Shown in pieces: positions 8,050 through 16,592 of a stretch of DNA of 64,000 bases. Both the position numbers and the translations under genes were made by a program. The DNA comes from Streptomyces mashuensis (lineage in GTDB: Bacteria > Actinomycetota > Actinomycetes > Streptomycetales > Streptomycetaceae): positions 1 to 64,000 of the forward strand of contig NZ_BNBD01000016.1 of NCBI RefSeq assembly GCF_014654785.1. Direction: 5' to 3'. A model generated the notes under the pieces. It was not told where the DNA came from. It saw only the letters and a program-made list of their open reading frames with translations, and did not search any database. Within the stretch, counting starts at the first letter, position 1, and each line of letters begins with the position of its first letter.

Positions 8050-8807
8050 GCGACCTTCAGGAGCTGGACGGCGTACACACCGGCCTCCTCCTCCAGGGCG
8101 TTGAGCCGCCACGGTGTGCCGATGAGCAGCGAGCAGAGCTCGTCGACGGAGGGCATCAGGTAGTCGAACCAGTCGGTGGCGACTGTGCCGTGACGGATCC
8201 TCAGTCTCATCTGGCCCGGCATGCGGCCGCGTTCCTCGTTGAGCCGGCCGTACGCGGCGTGGGCCGGGTGACCGGTCTCGCTCTCGTCCGCGGCGGTGCC
8301 GAGCAGCTGCCCGCCCGGCGGGACCAGGGCGGCCAGCGCGGCCAGCACGCCGCGGGCGTGCTCCCGGCCCCGGAGCAGGCCGATGTTGTTGCCCAGCAGC
8401 GTGACGGTGTCGAAGAGGCCCAGCCCTTCGGCCGGCCCCTCCCCCGGCCGGTCCACAGTCCCGGTCACGGCCTTCAGGCCGCGCCGGGCGGCGACGTCCA
8501 CCGCGCCCTCGGAGGCGTCCAGGCCCAGCACGTCGCAGCCGTTCCGCAGCATGGCGAGGCCCTGCCGGCCGGCTCCGCAGCCGACGTCCAGCACCCTGCC
8601 GTGCGCCTGGGCCACGGCCCAGCGCTCAGGGCCGTTCCACTCCTCGGGGGGCGCGAAGTACGCGGAGGCGTCCCGGATGCTGACGTAGCCGTCGTCCCGC
8701 TCGACCACCTCGTAGGCCGTCCCCGGCCGTCCGCCCGCCCGCCAGCAGCTCAAGAGGGCCTGCCCGAAGGCGTCGCCGGTGCCCACGGGTGCCAGGGGCT
8801 CGGTCAT
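8043..8807 (-). CDS. Class I SAM-dependent methyltransferase
   Basis: 254 residues. The SAM-binding glycine loop VLDVGCGAGRQGLAML is at about 74-89, and the acidic residue ending strand 2 is LGLDASEGAVD. The central part (LFDTVTLLGNNIGLL) matches motif II. The substrate-binding C-terminus is not diagnostic. ATG at 8807 is preferred over one at 8912 because an ideal GAGGAGGA lies directly before it. It stands alone between the convergent LysR gene and a divergent hydrolase gene. Substrate unknown. Confidence 0.88.
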   Translation of the reverse strand: MTEPLAPVGTGDAFGQALLSCWRAGGRPGTAYEVVERDDGYVSIRDASAYFAPPEEWNGPERWAVAQAHGRVLDVGCGAGRQGLAMLRNGCDVLGLDASEGAVDVAARRGLKAVTGTVDRPGEGPAEGLGLFDTVTLLGNNIGLLRGREHARGVLAALAALVPPGGQLLGTAADESETGHPAHAAYGRLNEERGRMPGQMRLRIRHGTVATDWFDYLMPSVDELCSLLIGTPWRLNALEEEAGVYAVQLLKVAG

Positions 8808-9018
8808 GTTCCTCCTCGGGTCGTCCTCCGGCGGTCCGGCGAACGGCACCAGCGTAGGTTCAGGTGTTCGAAGAGACCAATGAACGAAAGTCATGCGTGC
8901 GATGACAGACATTCATGGGGAGCCGGCCGGAAGGGGCAGGGTGCCGGTCGGCGCCGGATTCCGGTAGGTTCGGGGGGAGTTCGGGCATCTCCGGTCCGGC
9001 CCGGGAGAGGGTGGTGCG

Positions 9019-9915
9019 GTGAACGAGGAGAGGGCCCTGCGGGTCGGTCCGGCGGGGATCGAGGTGGCCTACGAGCGGTTCGGTGACCCGGGGGCGCCAC
9101 CGGTGCTGCTGGTGATGGGCGGCGGCGCCCAGATGATCAACTGGCCGGAGGGGTTCTGTACGGAACTGGCCGGCCGGGGCACGTATGTGATCCGGTTCGA
9201 CAACCGGGACGCGGGCCGGTCCACGCACTTCCCCGACGGACCGGAGCCCGACCTCCAGGCGGCGCTGGCGGGCGACTTCTCGTCGGCGGCGTACACGCTC
9301 TCCGACATGGCCGCCGACACCGTCGGCCTGCTCGACGTGCTGGGCCTCGACAGCGCGCATGTCGTCGGCGCCTCCCTCGGCGGCATGGTGGCGCAGATGG
9401 TCGCGATCGAGCACCCGCGCCGGGTCCGGTCGCTGACATCGATGATGTCGACCACCGGGGACCCGGCCGTCGGCCGGGCGGACCTCGCGAAGCTGCGCGA
9501 CGTGGGGTCGCCGCCGGCGGACCGCGAGGAGTACGCCGCGTGGATGGTCCGGGCGATGCGCGCGGTCGGCTCCCCCGGCTTCCCCCTCGACGAGGCCGGC
9601 GTGGCCGAGCGGGCGAGGCTCGCGTACGACCGGGGTTACGACCCGCCGGCCACCGCCCGCCAGGCCGTCGCGGCCCTGGCCTCGGGCGACCGCACGGAGC
9701 GGCTGCGCCGGCTGGACGTGCCGGCGCTGGTCGTCCACGGCGCGGACGACCCGATGTGCGACGTCAGCGGCGGGCGGGCCACGGCCGCCGCGATCCCGGG
9801 CGCGGAGCTGGTGGTCGTCGACGGTCTGGGGCACAACCTGCCGCGCGAGGTGTGGCCCCGTCTCACGTCGCTGATCGCGGATCTGGTGCACCGTGCGGAG
9901 GCGGCACGCGTCTGA
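9019..9915 (+). CDS. Alpha/beta hydrolase
   Basis: 298 residues with GTG start at 9019 and GGAGAGG upstream. The fold is complete: oxyanion segment LLVMGGGAQM, nucleophile elbow VVGASLGGMV (Ser at about 117), acid region VVHGADDPMCDVSGG and catalytic His in DGLGHNLP near 275. The FDNRDAGRST segment resembles the RdmC/aclacinomycin methylesterase branch, which cleaves esters or epoxides, but the substrate cannot be read from the sequence. Divergent from the methyltransferase, followed 100 bases later by psuG. Confidence 0.9.
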   Translation: MNEERALRVGPAGIEVAYERFGDPGAPPVLLVMGGGAQMINWPEGFCTELAGRGTYVIRFDNRDAGRSTHFPDGPEPDLQAALAGDFSSAAYTLSDMAADTVGLLDVLGLDSAHVVGASLGGMVAQMVAIEHPRRVRSLTSMMSTTGDPAVGRADLAKLRDVGSPPADREEYAAWMVRAMRAVGSPGFPLDEAGVAERARLAYDRGYDPPATARQAVAALASGDRTERLRRLDVPALVVHGADDPMCDVSGGRATAAAIPGAELVVVDGLGHNLPREVWPRLTSLIADLVHRAEAARV

Positions 9916-10015
9916 GGGGCGGACGTGGCCGCGGAGGCTTCCCGGGCGGCGGGCCGGGGAACGATCCCAGGGTTCCCGTGGCTGTGGCCGCGCTCCGCGA
10001 CAGGAGGGACCCACG

Positions 10016-10972
10016 ATGTCGGACGTGCCGGATGCGCCGCACGCGCCGGGAGAAGGGCCGCAGGCCGGGCCGCTCGTGGTGGCGGACGAGGTGCGGGAGG
10101 CGCTGGCCCGGCGCCGGCCGGTGGTGGCGCTGGAGTCGACGATCGTCGCGCACGGGCTGCCGCGGCCGCGGAACCTGGTGGTGGCGGAGGAACTCGAAGC
10201 GCTCGTCCGGGACGGCGGGGCCGTGCCCGCCACGATCGCCGTGCTGGACGGCGTGGCCCGGGTCGGCCTGGACGCGGCGCAGCTGGCGCGGGTGGCGGGC
10301 GAGGACGGCATCCGGAAGCTGGCCCACCGTGACCTGGCGCCGGCCGTGGCGGCGGGTGCCAGTGGGGCGACGACCGTGTCCGCCACCGCGTTCCTCGCGG
10401 CGCGGGCCGGTATCCGGGTGTTCGCGACGGGTGGGCTGGGCGGGGTGCACCGCGGGTGGGCGCAGACGCAGGACGAGTCGGCGGACCTGCGCCTGCTGGC
10501 GCGGGTGCCGGTCGCGGTGGTCTGCGCGGGTGTGAAGTCGGTGCTGGACGTGCCGGCGACGCTGGAGCGGCTGGAGACGCTGGGCGTGGGGGTGGTGGGG
10601 TTCCGCACGGCGGAGTTCCCCGGCTTCTATCTCACCGGTTCCGGGGAGCCGGTCGGCTGGACGGTCCGGTCGGCGGCGGAGGTGGCCGCCGTGCTGCGGG
10701 CGCAGGACGCGCTGGGCGGTCCGCCGTCGGCGCTGGTGGTCGCCAACCCCGTGCCTCCGGAGCAGCAATTGGACCCGGCGGTGCACGACCGGGTGCTCAC
10801 GGGGGCGCTGGAGGCGTGCGAGCGGGAGGGGGTGACCGGGCAGGCGGTCACCCCGTTCCTGCTGGACCACCTGGTCCGGCACACGGGCGGCGCGTCGCTG
10901 GAGGCGAACGTGGCCGCGGTACGGGGCAACGCGCGGCTGGCGGCCGGCATCGCCGTGGCGTACGCGTCATGA
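10016..10972 (+). CDS. psuG: Pseudouridine-5'-phosphate glycosidase
   Basis: 318 residues. PsuG reversibly splits pseudouridine 5'-phosphate into uracil and ribose 5-phosphate in RNA salvage. Diagnostic stretches are VVALESTIVAHGLPRPRN, the catalytic-lysine region DGIRKLAHRDL, ATTVSATAFLAARAGIRVFATGG and the C-terminal TGGASLEANVAAVRGNA. ATG at 10016 follows AGGAGGGAC at ideal spacing. The stop overlaps the start of the downstream sugar kinase by 4 bases, so the two are translationally coupled, as psuG and psuK usually are. Cytoplasmic. Confidence 0.95.
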   Translation: MSDVPDAPHAPGEGPQAGPLVVADEVREALARRRPVVALESTIVAHGLPRPRNLVVAEELEALVRDGGAVPATIAVLDGVARVGLDAAQLARVAGEDGIRKLAHRDLAPAVAAGASGATTVSATAFLAARAGIRVFATGGLGGVHRGWAQTQDESADLRLLARVPVAVVCAGVKSVLDVPATLERLETLGVGVVGFRTAEFPGFYLTGSGEPVGWTVRSAAEVAAVLRAQDALGGPPSALVVANPVPPEQQLDPAVHDRVLTGALEACEREGVTGQAVTPFLLDHLVRHTGGASLEANVAAVRGNARLAAGIAVAYAS

Positions 10973-11874
10973 CGGGCGGCGGCGGGGCGTTGCTGGTGGT
11001 GGGTGACGTGGTGACCGATGTCGTGGCCCGGCACCGCACTCCCCTGGCGCCCGCGACCGACACGGCGGCCCGCATCACGACCGTGCCGGGTGGCGCGGGG
11101 GCCAACGTGGCCTGCTGGGCGGCGCGCGCGGGGGTGCGGGACGTGCGCCTGCTGGCGCGGGCCGGGGCGGACGCGGCGGACTGGCACCGGCGGGCGCTGG
11201 AGGCGGCGGGTGTGCGGCCGCGGCTGGTGGTGGACGAGGGGGCGCCGACGGGGACGGTCGTCGCCCTGGTCGGTCCGGACGGCGAGCGGACGTTCCTCAC
11301 CGACAGCGGGGCGGTGCTACGGCTGTCGGCCGCCGACTGGGACGAGGGGCTCCTGGAGGGCGTGGGCCGGCTGCACGTGTCGGGCTATCTGTTCTTCGCC
11401 GCGGCGAGCCGGGAGCTCGCCGGGCTGGCGATGCGGGCGGCCCGTGCACGGGGGGTGCCGGTGAGCGTCGACCCGGCGTCGGCGGGGTTCGTGGCCCGTT
11501 TCGGGGTGGACCGGTTCCTCGCCGCCGTGGCGGGCGCGGACGTGCTCCTGCCCAACCGGGACGAGGCGGAGCTGCTCACGGGCCTGCCGGTGCCGGCCGG
11601 TGCGGCGGCGAAGCTCAGCCGGCAGTTCCCCCTCGTCGTGGCGACGCAGGGCGCGGAGGGCGTGCTGCTGGCCCGGGCGGGCGCGGTCGTCGGCCGGGCC
11701 GGCGGCGAGGCGGTCACGGTCGTGGACTCCACGGGGGCGGGCGACGCGTTCACCGGTGCGTACCTGGCGGCCGTCCTGACCGGGCACGACGTGCTCGCGG
11801 CGGCCCGCCGGGGCTGCCGCGCGGGAGCGGAGGCGGTGACGCAGGTGGGGGGCCGGCCCCGCACCCCCCTCTAG
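10969..11874 (+). CDS. psuK: PfkB-type sugar kinase, probable pseudouridine kinase
   Basis: 301 residues of the ribokinase/PfkB superfamily. N-terminal GDVVTDVV and GGAGANVACWAARAG, then the C-terminal signature with the catalytic Asp in DSTGAGDAFTGAYLAA (about 250-265). Coupled by a 4-base overlap to psuG, it probably phosphorylates pseudouridine to feed that enzyme; a general ribokinase role is possible on sequence alone. A short hairpin follows the stop codon. Confidence 0.9.
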   Translation: MTGGGGALLVVGDVVTDVVARHRTPLAPATDTAARITTVPGGAGANVACWAARAGVRDVRLLARAGADAADWHRRALEAAGVRPRLVVDEGAPTGTVVALVGPDGERTFLTDSGAVLRLSAADWDEGLLEGVGRLHVSGYLFFAAASRELAGLAMRAARARGVPVSVDPASAGFVARFGVDRFLAAVAGADVLLPNRDEAELLTGLPVPAGAAAKLSRQFPLVVATQGAEGVLLARAGAVVGRAGGEAVTVVDSTGAGDAFTGAYLAAVLTGHDVLAAARRGCRAGAEAVTQVGGRPRTPL

Positions 11875-11878
11875 CGGG

Positions 11879-11897
11879 GAGCCGCCGCCGGCGGCTC
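11879..11897 (+). terminator. Hairpin after psuK
   Basis: Perfect 8-bp stem GAGCCGCC / GGCGGCTC with a 3-base loop, starting 5 bases after the psuK stop codon. Followed by CTATGT, with no T-run. Confidence 0.6.
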
Positions 11898-12076
11898 TAT
11901 GTACGGGTTTCGACCGGCTCTGGTCAGGACTCGGGAACTGTTGGGTCGCGAGTGCATCACAGTGTTACCGGCGGTATGGCACTTCGCCGGGACAGCTGCC
12001 TAGCGTGACGCGGACTCGTCAATGGCGCCGCAAAGGGTGCGCCATTCCTCACGCCACTTGATCGAGAGACGCCACT

Positions 12077-12529
12077 GTGAAGCTTCACCACGCCGTCCGT
12101 ACCGCCACCGCCTCCGGGATCGCCGTCGTCGCGCTCTTGGGGGCGGGCGGATGCAGCAGCGACTCGGGCACGCACGAGTCCGCCGCCGGGTCGAGCAGTG
12201 CGCCCACCGCCGCGCCCGCGGCCGACGAGGGCCGCGACGCGGCGAAGGACGTCGAGGTCTCCGACTGCGCGTTCGCCGACAAAAAGGACCTCTCGGCCAC
12301 GGTGAGCGCCACCAACAGCAGCGCGACGGCGACCTACACGTACGCCGTCACCGTGAACTTCACGGCGCCCGACGGCAGCCCGCTCGCCACGCAGACGTCC
12401 TCGCTGCCGTTCGTGCGCCCCGGCCGTACGGACACCCTGGACGTGAAGGCCCCGGCCACCCCGAAGGCCGGCACACCCACCGGCGCCGTCAAGTGCGCGG
12501 TCGCCAAGGTCGTGCGCACGACGGGTTGA
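12077..12529 (+). CDS. Small secreted lipoprotein
   Basis: 150 residues, GTG start. Signal peptide with hydrophobic core GIAVVALLGA and lipobox GAGGC (Cys about 27), then a Ser/Ala linker and a compact beta domain from about 65 to 148. The pattern of alternating strands (SATVSATNSSATATYTYAVT, then FVRPGRTDTLDV) and paired Cys residues resembles FxLYD/DUF4352-like domains of surface lipoproteins. No enzymatic motif. Extracellular, membrane-tethered; role unknown. Confidence 0.82.
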   Translation: MKLHHAVRTATASGIAVVALLGAGGCSSDSGTHESAAGSSSAPTAAPAADEGRDAAKDVEVSDCAFADKKDLSATVSATNSSATATYTYAVTVNFTAPDGSPLATQTSSLPFVRPGRTDTLDVKAPATPKAGTPTGAVKCAVAKVVRTTG

Positions 12530-12654
12530 CTGAGCGGCAGCACGTCCGGACCGCAGTCGACGACTGCTTCACCGATCTGCTGCTCGAGGAGGGCGACGCC
12601 CTGCCGGCGGCCGTCGAGGCCAGTGCGCCGGCCGGGCTGCCGCCCCACCACTCG
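12526..12654 (+). pseudogene. Relic of an O-methyltransferase N-terminus
   Basis: Between two convergent genes, the plus strand codes in one frame for about 43 residues including RTAVDDCFTDLLLEEGDALP and ASAPAGLPPHHSSP. From memory, this order (VDxYFxDxLLxxDxAL, then AxxASxAAGLPPIxVSP) is the start of the class I O-methyltransferases common in Streptomyces. The frame then runs into the antisense of the esterase gene and nothing of the SAM-binding core follows, so this is a truncated leftover, not a working gene. No start codon is convincing. Alternative: chance coding-like sequence. Confidence 0.4.
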
Positions 12655-14028
12655 TCACCGGCCGGCGCCCGGCAGCGGCACCGACGCGTGCACGGTGTGC
12701 AGGTACAGCAGGGCGTCGTAGGCACGGCCCAGCGCCATCGGCGCGGTGGGCTGGTTGGGGTGGCGGCCGGGGATGACGTACGTCGGCCGCTCCGTGTCCA
12801 GCCACCCGGCCAGGGCCGGGTCACGGGTCGCGGCGCGCAGGTCGAGGAAGAAGTCGCGGCGGTCCACGCGATCGAGGGTGTCCTCGTTGCTGCCCGGCGC
12901 GGCGGGACCCACACCGAACACACCCGTCTCCCCCGTGGCCGTCCGGGCGCGGTACGCACCGCTGTGCAGGGCGGTGCCCACCGCGAGGTAATCCCGTCCC
13001 AGGAGGTCCCGCAGGTCGGCGCCCATGGTGACGGGGTAGACGGCGGGCATCACCGAGGTGCGGGACACATGCCCGTCGTGGGCGGACGCGACGACCCGGT
13101 CGCCGGTGTGCCGGTGCCACCAGACGACGGTCTCCGCCATCGTGCGGTCCCGGTGCCGGTTGAGGGCGGCGGCCTGCGCCGGGTCCCCGGTGTCGAAGGC
13201 GAACTCGGTGGCCATCTCCGCGAGCATCCGGGCCTCTTGCAGTACGAAGGGGTCCCGCGCGTCCGCCCGGGCGAGCATCTCGTACGCGGCCTTCGCGTCC
13301 CGCTCCATGGCCCGGCGCCGGTCGAGCGGGAGCGCGCCGTAGGCGGCGAGCCGGGCGGCGACCCCGCCCGGGAGGGCGCGGAACGCCGCGTAGCGGCTGC
13401 GGAGCGCGGGCACGAGCCCGGAGGCGTGGCGCCCGGCCCAGGCCAGGATGCGGTCGTACTGCTCCGGGCCGGCGTCGGAGAAGTCGAGGCCCACGACCCG
13501 CACCGGGCGGGCGGCCGTGCGGTTGTGCTCGCGCATCCAGGTGAAGAGCCGCAGCAACTCCTCGTTGTTCAGCAGGGAGTAGCCGTCCTGGAACTCCTCC
13601 CGCATGATCTGCCGCAAGTCGCCCTCGCCGGTACGGACGCAGGTGTCCAGGCGGACGCCCGCCGACCAGCTGATCTCCATGGCGAACGCGGAGAATCCCT
13701 CCCGCCGCACCAGCTCCCGGAACACCCGGTGCTTCACGTCGAACAGCTCCTTCGAGCCGTGCGACGCCTCCCCCAGGCCGACGACGGTGGCTCCCCGGGT
13801 CAGCGCGGCGAAGGGGGCCAGGTCGTCACCGCGCCCGCCGGGGTCGGTGGACCGCAGGGGGTGGGCGTACCGCCGGAAGGCGGCCGGCACGGAATCGCCG
13901 TGCGGGGACCGGCCGGTGGCGGCGGCGTTCCCCGCCAGGGCCGGCGGGGCGAGCGTCAGCGCCACGGCGGGGACGGCGATGCCGCGGAGCAGGGAGCGGC
14001 GGGAGAGCGGTAAAGATCGTTGCGTCAT
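12655..14028 (-). CDS. Tat-exported erythromycin esterase-like protein with a TTA codon
   Basis: 457 residues. Twin-arginine signal LSRRSLLRGIAVPAVAL at 8-24. The erythromycin esterase-like superfamily marks are present: VVGLGEASHGSKELFDVKHR (about 83-102) with the catalytic Glu/His pair, FAMEISWSAG, and VVASAHDGHVSR with a second active-site His. Relatives hydrolyse macrolide lactones or act as succinoglycan-type hydrolases; exported Streptomyces members have no proven substrate. Codon 6 (14011-14013) is TTA, so translation should depend on bldA. Last gene of its strand here; convergent with the lipoprotein. Confidence 0.88.
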   Translation of the reverse strand: MTQRSLPLSRRSLLRGIAVPAVALTLAPPALAGNAAATGRSPHGDSVPAAFRRYAHPLRSTDPGGRGDDLAPFAALTRGATVVGLGEASHGSKELFDVKHRVFRELVRREGFSAFAMEISWSAGVRLDTCVRTGEGDLRQIMREEFQDGYSLLNNEELLRLFTWMREHNRTAARPVRVVGLDFSDAGPEQYDRILAWAGRHASGLVPALRSRYAAFRALPGGVAARLAAYGALPLDRRRAMERDAKAAYEMLARADARDPFVLQEARMLAEMATEFAFDTGDPAQAAALNRHRDRTMAETVVWWHRHTGDRVVASAHDGHVSRTSVMPAVYPVTMGADLRDLLGRDYLAVGTALHSGAYRARTATGETGVFGVGPAAPGSNEDTLDRVDRRDFFLDLRAATRDPALAGWLDTERPTYVIPGRHPNQPTAPMALGRAYDALLYLHTVHASVPLPGAGR

Positions 14029-14062
14029 GCGGGAGTTATACCGGGACGCCCGGTGGGGGACG

Positions 14063-14488
14063 TCAGGCGGCCCCGTCCAGGTGGTACAGCTCCGGCACGG
14101 ACACCTTGACCGGCTCCTGCGTGGTGCGGGCGATGACGACGACCACGGGCTCCTCCGGGTCGGGGTTCTCCTCGCGGTGCGGGACGAACGGCGGGACGAG
14201 CAGGAAGTCGCCGGGGCCTGCGGTGATCCGGACCTCCTCCGTGCCGTCGTGGTACACGAAGACGGGGTGCCCGCTGACGACGTAGATCCCCGCCTCCGAC
14301 GCTCCGTGGTGGTGGTTGTCCGTGGCGCTCAGCGGCGGGTTCTCGACCAGGCCCATCCAGAGCTTCTTCGAGCCGACGGTGCCGCCGCTGATGGCGGCGT
14401 GGCCGTCCAGTTCGCCGGCCCGGACGTGGTGGACCCGGTCCGCCCGCGGCGCGTCGCTGTCGTGGTGGGCGGGGGTGGGGGTGCTCAT
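14063..14488 (-). CDS. Single-domain cupin
   Basis: 141 residues. Cupin motif 1 is seen as DNHHHGASEAGIYVVSG (His pair plus Glu), and motif 2 as GDFLLVPPFVPHREEN with the last His. It should bind one divalent metal. The small size suggests a sugar/hydroxyacid isomerase, dioxygenase or sensor-like cupin; the substrate is not readable. It ends 34 bases before the start of the esterase-like gene on the same strand, so the two may be co-transcribed, and diverges from the TetR gene at 14697. Confidence 0.85.
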   Translation of the reverse strand: MSTPTPAHHDSDAPRADRVHHVRAGELDGHAAISGGTVGSKKLWMGLVENPPLSATDNHHHGASEAGIYVVSGHPVFVYHDGTEEVRITAGPGDFLLVPPFVPHREENPDPEEPVVVVIARTTQEPVKVSVPELYHLDGAA

Positions 14489-14658
14489 CTCACTGCCTCC
14501 TGACGGTTGTCCGGCGGCCATGGCCGTGGGCCCGTGGCCGTGCGAACAGGCTGCGGCCACCCCTGGATCAGCAGCAACGTTCTTTGCGGAATCAGCAATC
14601 CTGCCCGTGAGCACGACGGGACACGAACATGATCGACACAGAAAGCTAGACGCATTAG

Positions 14659-14684
14659 GTTTCTCCCTAGACCCCCTAGGAAAC
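14659..14684. promoter_or_regulatory. Imperfect palindrome before the TetR gene
   Basis: Arms GTTTCTCCCTAG (14659-14670) and CCTAGGAAAC (14675-14684) are complementary apart from a 2-base insertion. The site lies 13 bases before the TetR start codon at 14697 and just before its GGAGGT ribosome site, the place expected for an autorepressor operator. Confidence 0.45.
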
Positions 14685-14696
14685 GGAGGTGGCCGC

Positions 14697-15284
14697 ATGG
14701 TGCGTGCCGGAATCACCGCGGCGCGGCTGACGGAGGCGGCCGCGGCCATGGCCGACGAGGCCGGGCTCGAGAAGGTCACCCTCTCGGCCCTCGCGCGGCA
14801 CTTCGGCGTCAAGGACGCCAGCCTCTACTCGCACGTCCGCAACCTGCGCGACCTGCACGTCCGCATCGCCCTGCTGGCGTCCGAGGAGATGACCGGGCGC
14901 ATCGCCGCCGCGGTCGCCGGCCGCTCCGGCAAGGAGGCGCTCGTCGCCTTCGCCGACGCCTACCGCGACTTCGCGCTGGAGCGGCCCGGCCGCTACGCCG
15001 CGACGCAGCTTCAGCTGGCCCCGGAGGAGGTCGCCGACTCCGTGGGTTTCCGGCGCAGCGTCGAGCTGACGTACGGCATGCTGCGCGCCTACGGCCTGGC
15101 CGAGCCGGACCTCACCGACGCCGGCCGGCTGCTGCGCAGCACCTTCCACGGCTATGTCCACCTGGAGCTCAGCGGCGGCTTCGGGCACACCCGTCCCGTG
15201 CGGGAGTCCTGGGCGCGCTCGCTCGACGCCCTCCACCTCGTCCTCACGAACTGGCCGTCCCGGCCCGATGGGAGCAACCGATGA
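14697..15284 (+). CDS. TetR/AcrR family regulator (TetR_C_33-like)
   Basis: 195 residues. N-terminal helix-turn-helix: ITAARLTEAAAAMADEAG, VTLSALARHFGVKDASLYSHV at about 27-47. The C-terminal domain includes ALERPGRYAATQLQ and RLLRSTFHGYVHLELSGGF, typical of TetR regulators with a WHG/TetR_C_33 ligand domain. ATG at 14697 has AACGGAGGTGG upstream. The stop overlaps the next gene by 4 bases (ATGA), so it very likely regulates its own operon with the hydrolase. Confidence 0.92.
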   Translation: MVRAGITAARLTEAAAAMADEAGLEKVTLSALARHFGVKDASLYSHVRNLRDLHVRIALLASEEMTGRIAAAVAGRSGKEALVAFADAYRDFALERPGRYAATQLQLAPEEVADSVGFRRSVELTYGMLRAYGLAEPDLTDAGRLLRSTFHGYVHLELSGGFGHTRPVRESWARSLDALHLVLTNWPSRPDGSNR

Positions 15285-16126
15285 ACGAGCCCACCACCGG
15301 CACCCTCACCGTCCCCGGCGCCACCCTGTACTACGAACGGCGCGGCAGCGGCCCCCTCCTGCTGCTGATACCCGGCGGCGCGGGCGACGCCGGCCTGTAC
15401 ACGGCCATGGCGCGGCAGCTGGCCGCCCGGTACACCGTGGTGTCCTACGACCCGCGTCCCCTGTCGCGCAGCACCCTCGACGAGCCGCTCGCCGACCAGG
15501 ACGTGCGGGTGTGGAGCGACGACGCGGCACGGCTGATCGAGCGGCTCGCCCCCGGCGGGGACGTCTTCGTGCTCGGTTGCAGCTCGGGCGCCATCACCGC
15601 CCTCGCCCTGCTGGCCCGGCACCCGGAGCGGGTGCGGCGCGTGGTCACCCACGAGCCGCCGCTGCTGGAGCTGCTGGAGGACTCCGCACGGCACCGGGCG
15701 CTCTTCGCGGACGTGCGGGACACGTTCCGCGCCGAGGGGGCCGGGCCGGCGATGGCCCGGTTCGCCGAGGCCCTCGGGGACCGGCCGGCGGAGCGGGCGA
15801 CCGAACTGCCGCCGGAGATCCTGGAGATGGCGCCGCGCATGCACGCCAACCTGCCGGTCTTCCTGGAGCACATCCTGGTGCCCTTCTCCTCGTCCGCGCC
15901 GGACCTGGCGGCGCTCCGGCCCGTCGCCGGCAAGCTCGTACCGGCGGCCGGGCGCGATTCGCGCCATCAGGTGCCGCTGTACGGGCCGGCCGCCCGGCTG
16001 GCGGACCTGCTCGGCCGTCCGCTGGTGGAGTTCCCCGGCGGTCACCTGGGCGCCACGGAACATCCCGCTGCGTTCGCCGAGCAGCTCGTGGCGGTGCTGG
16101 AGGGCGTCAGCCCCGTTGCCGCCTGA
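15281..16126 (+). CDS. Alpha/beta hydrolase coupled to TetR gene
   Basis: 281 residues. Oxyanion region LLLIPGGAGDAG, SYDPRPLSRST, nucleophile elbow VLGCSSGAITAL (Ser about 103) and a C-terminal His in GGHLGATEHP near 252. The protein belongs to the family often paired with TetR genes in Streptomyces, acting on small ester or amide signals or xenobiotics; no substrate can be assigned. Translation is coupled to the regulator. Its last 20 bases overlap the convergent small membrane gene. Confidence 0.9.
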   Translation: MNEPTTGTLTVPGATLYYERRGSGPLLLLIPGGAGDAGLYTAMARQLAARYTVVSYDPRPLSRSTLDEPLADQDVRVWSDDAARLIERLAPGGDVFVLGCSSGAITALALLARHPERVRRVVTHEPPLLELLEDSARHRALFADVRDTFRAEGAGPAMARFAEALGDRPAERATELPPEILEMAPRMHANLPVFLEHILVPFSSSAPDLAALRPVAGKLVPAAGRDSRHQVPLYGPAARLADLLGRPLVEFPGGHLGATEHPAAFAEQLVAVLEGVSPVAA

Positions 16127-16394
16127 TCCAGGCGACGAGGGCCACCAGTCCCACCGGGACCAGCAGGCCGCCCTTGACCGCCACCTTCGCGGTGAACCAC
16201 CAGAACCCGGGCCCGCCGTTCCAGTCGAACTGCCGCGCAATGACCCATATGAGGGCGCCCGTCACCAGGGCGCCGCCCGCGATCAGGGCGCCCTTGACGA
16301 CCTTGTTGCCGGCGACGTCGGAGGTGTCGGTGGTGTCGGGGGCGGGCCCCGGCGGTGCGCCCGGCGGCGTCTTCTTCAGCATGTTCTCGTCCAC
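16107..16394 (-). CDS. Small two-helix membrane protein
   Basis: 95 residues: a Pro/Thr-rich cytoplasmic start (PPGAPPGPAPDTTDTSD), hydrophobic helix at about 33-52 (GALIAGGALVTGALIWVIA), a short loop with FDWNGGPGFWW, and a second helix at about 66-88 ending in RRQRG. No family recognised. Convergent with and overlapping the hydrolase gene by 20 bases. Confidence 0.7.
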   Translation of the reverse strand: MDENMLKKTPPGAPPGPAPDTTDTSDVAGNKVVKGALIAGGALVTGALIWVIARQFDWNGGPGFWWFTAKVAVKGGLLVPVGLVALVAWIRRQRG

Positions 16395-16420
16395 GAGGGC
16401 GAACTATATGCAGGAGTCAC

Positions 16421-16579
16421 CTACTCCGGCCCCGGCGCGTCGCCGGGACGGGCCAGTCCCAGCCGCAGGTGGACGATGCGGGCGACGTCGGCGACGGTGC
16501 CCTCGCTGCGCAGCAGTTCCATCGACGGGAGGTCGATGTCGTACTGCTGCCGGAGGGTGACGAGCAGTTCCGCGCCCAT
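16421..16579 (-). pseudogene. C-terminal fragment of an acyl/peptidyl carrier protein
   Basis: A 52-codon frame from ATG 16579: MGAELLVTLRQQYDIDLPSM, then ELLRSEGTVADVARIVHLRL. This is the part of a phosphopantetheine-binding domain after the attachment Ser (helix II LMxxEL, then the IPLxELLxxxTVxDLA region). The Ser-containing GxDS segment is missing; the bases just upstream read GSDPGVL in the same frame, which looks like a damaged version of it, and overlap the end of the DUF2127 gene. It cannot work as a carrier protein. Either a relic of a polyketide/peptide synthase or, less likely, a short functional peptide. Confidence 0.45.
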
Positions 16580-16592
16580 GAGGACGCCGGGG

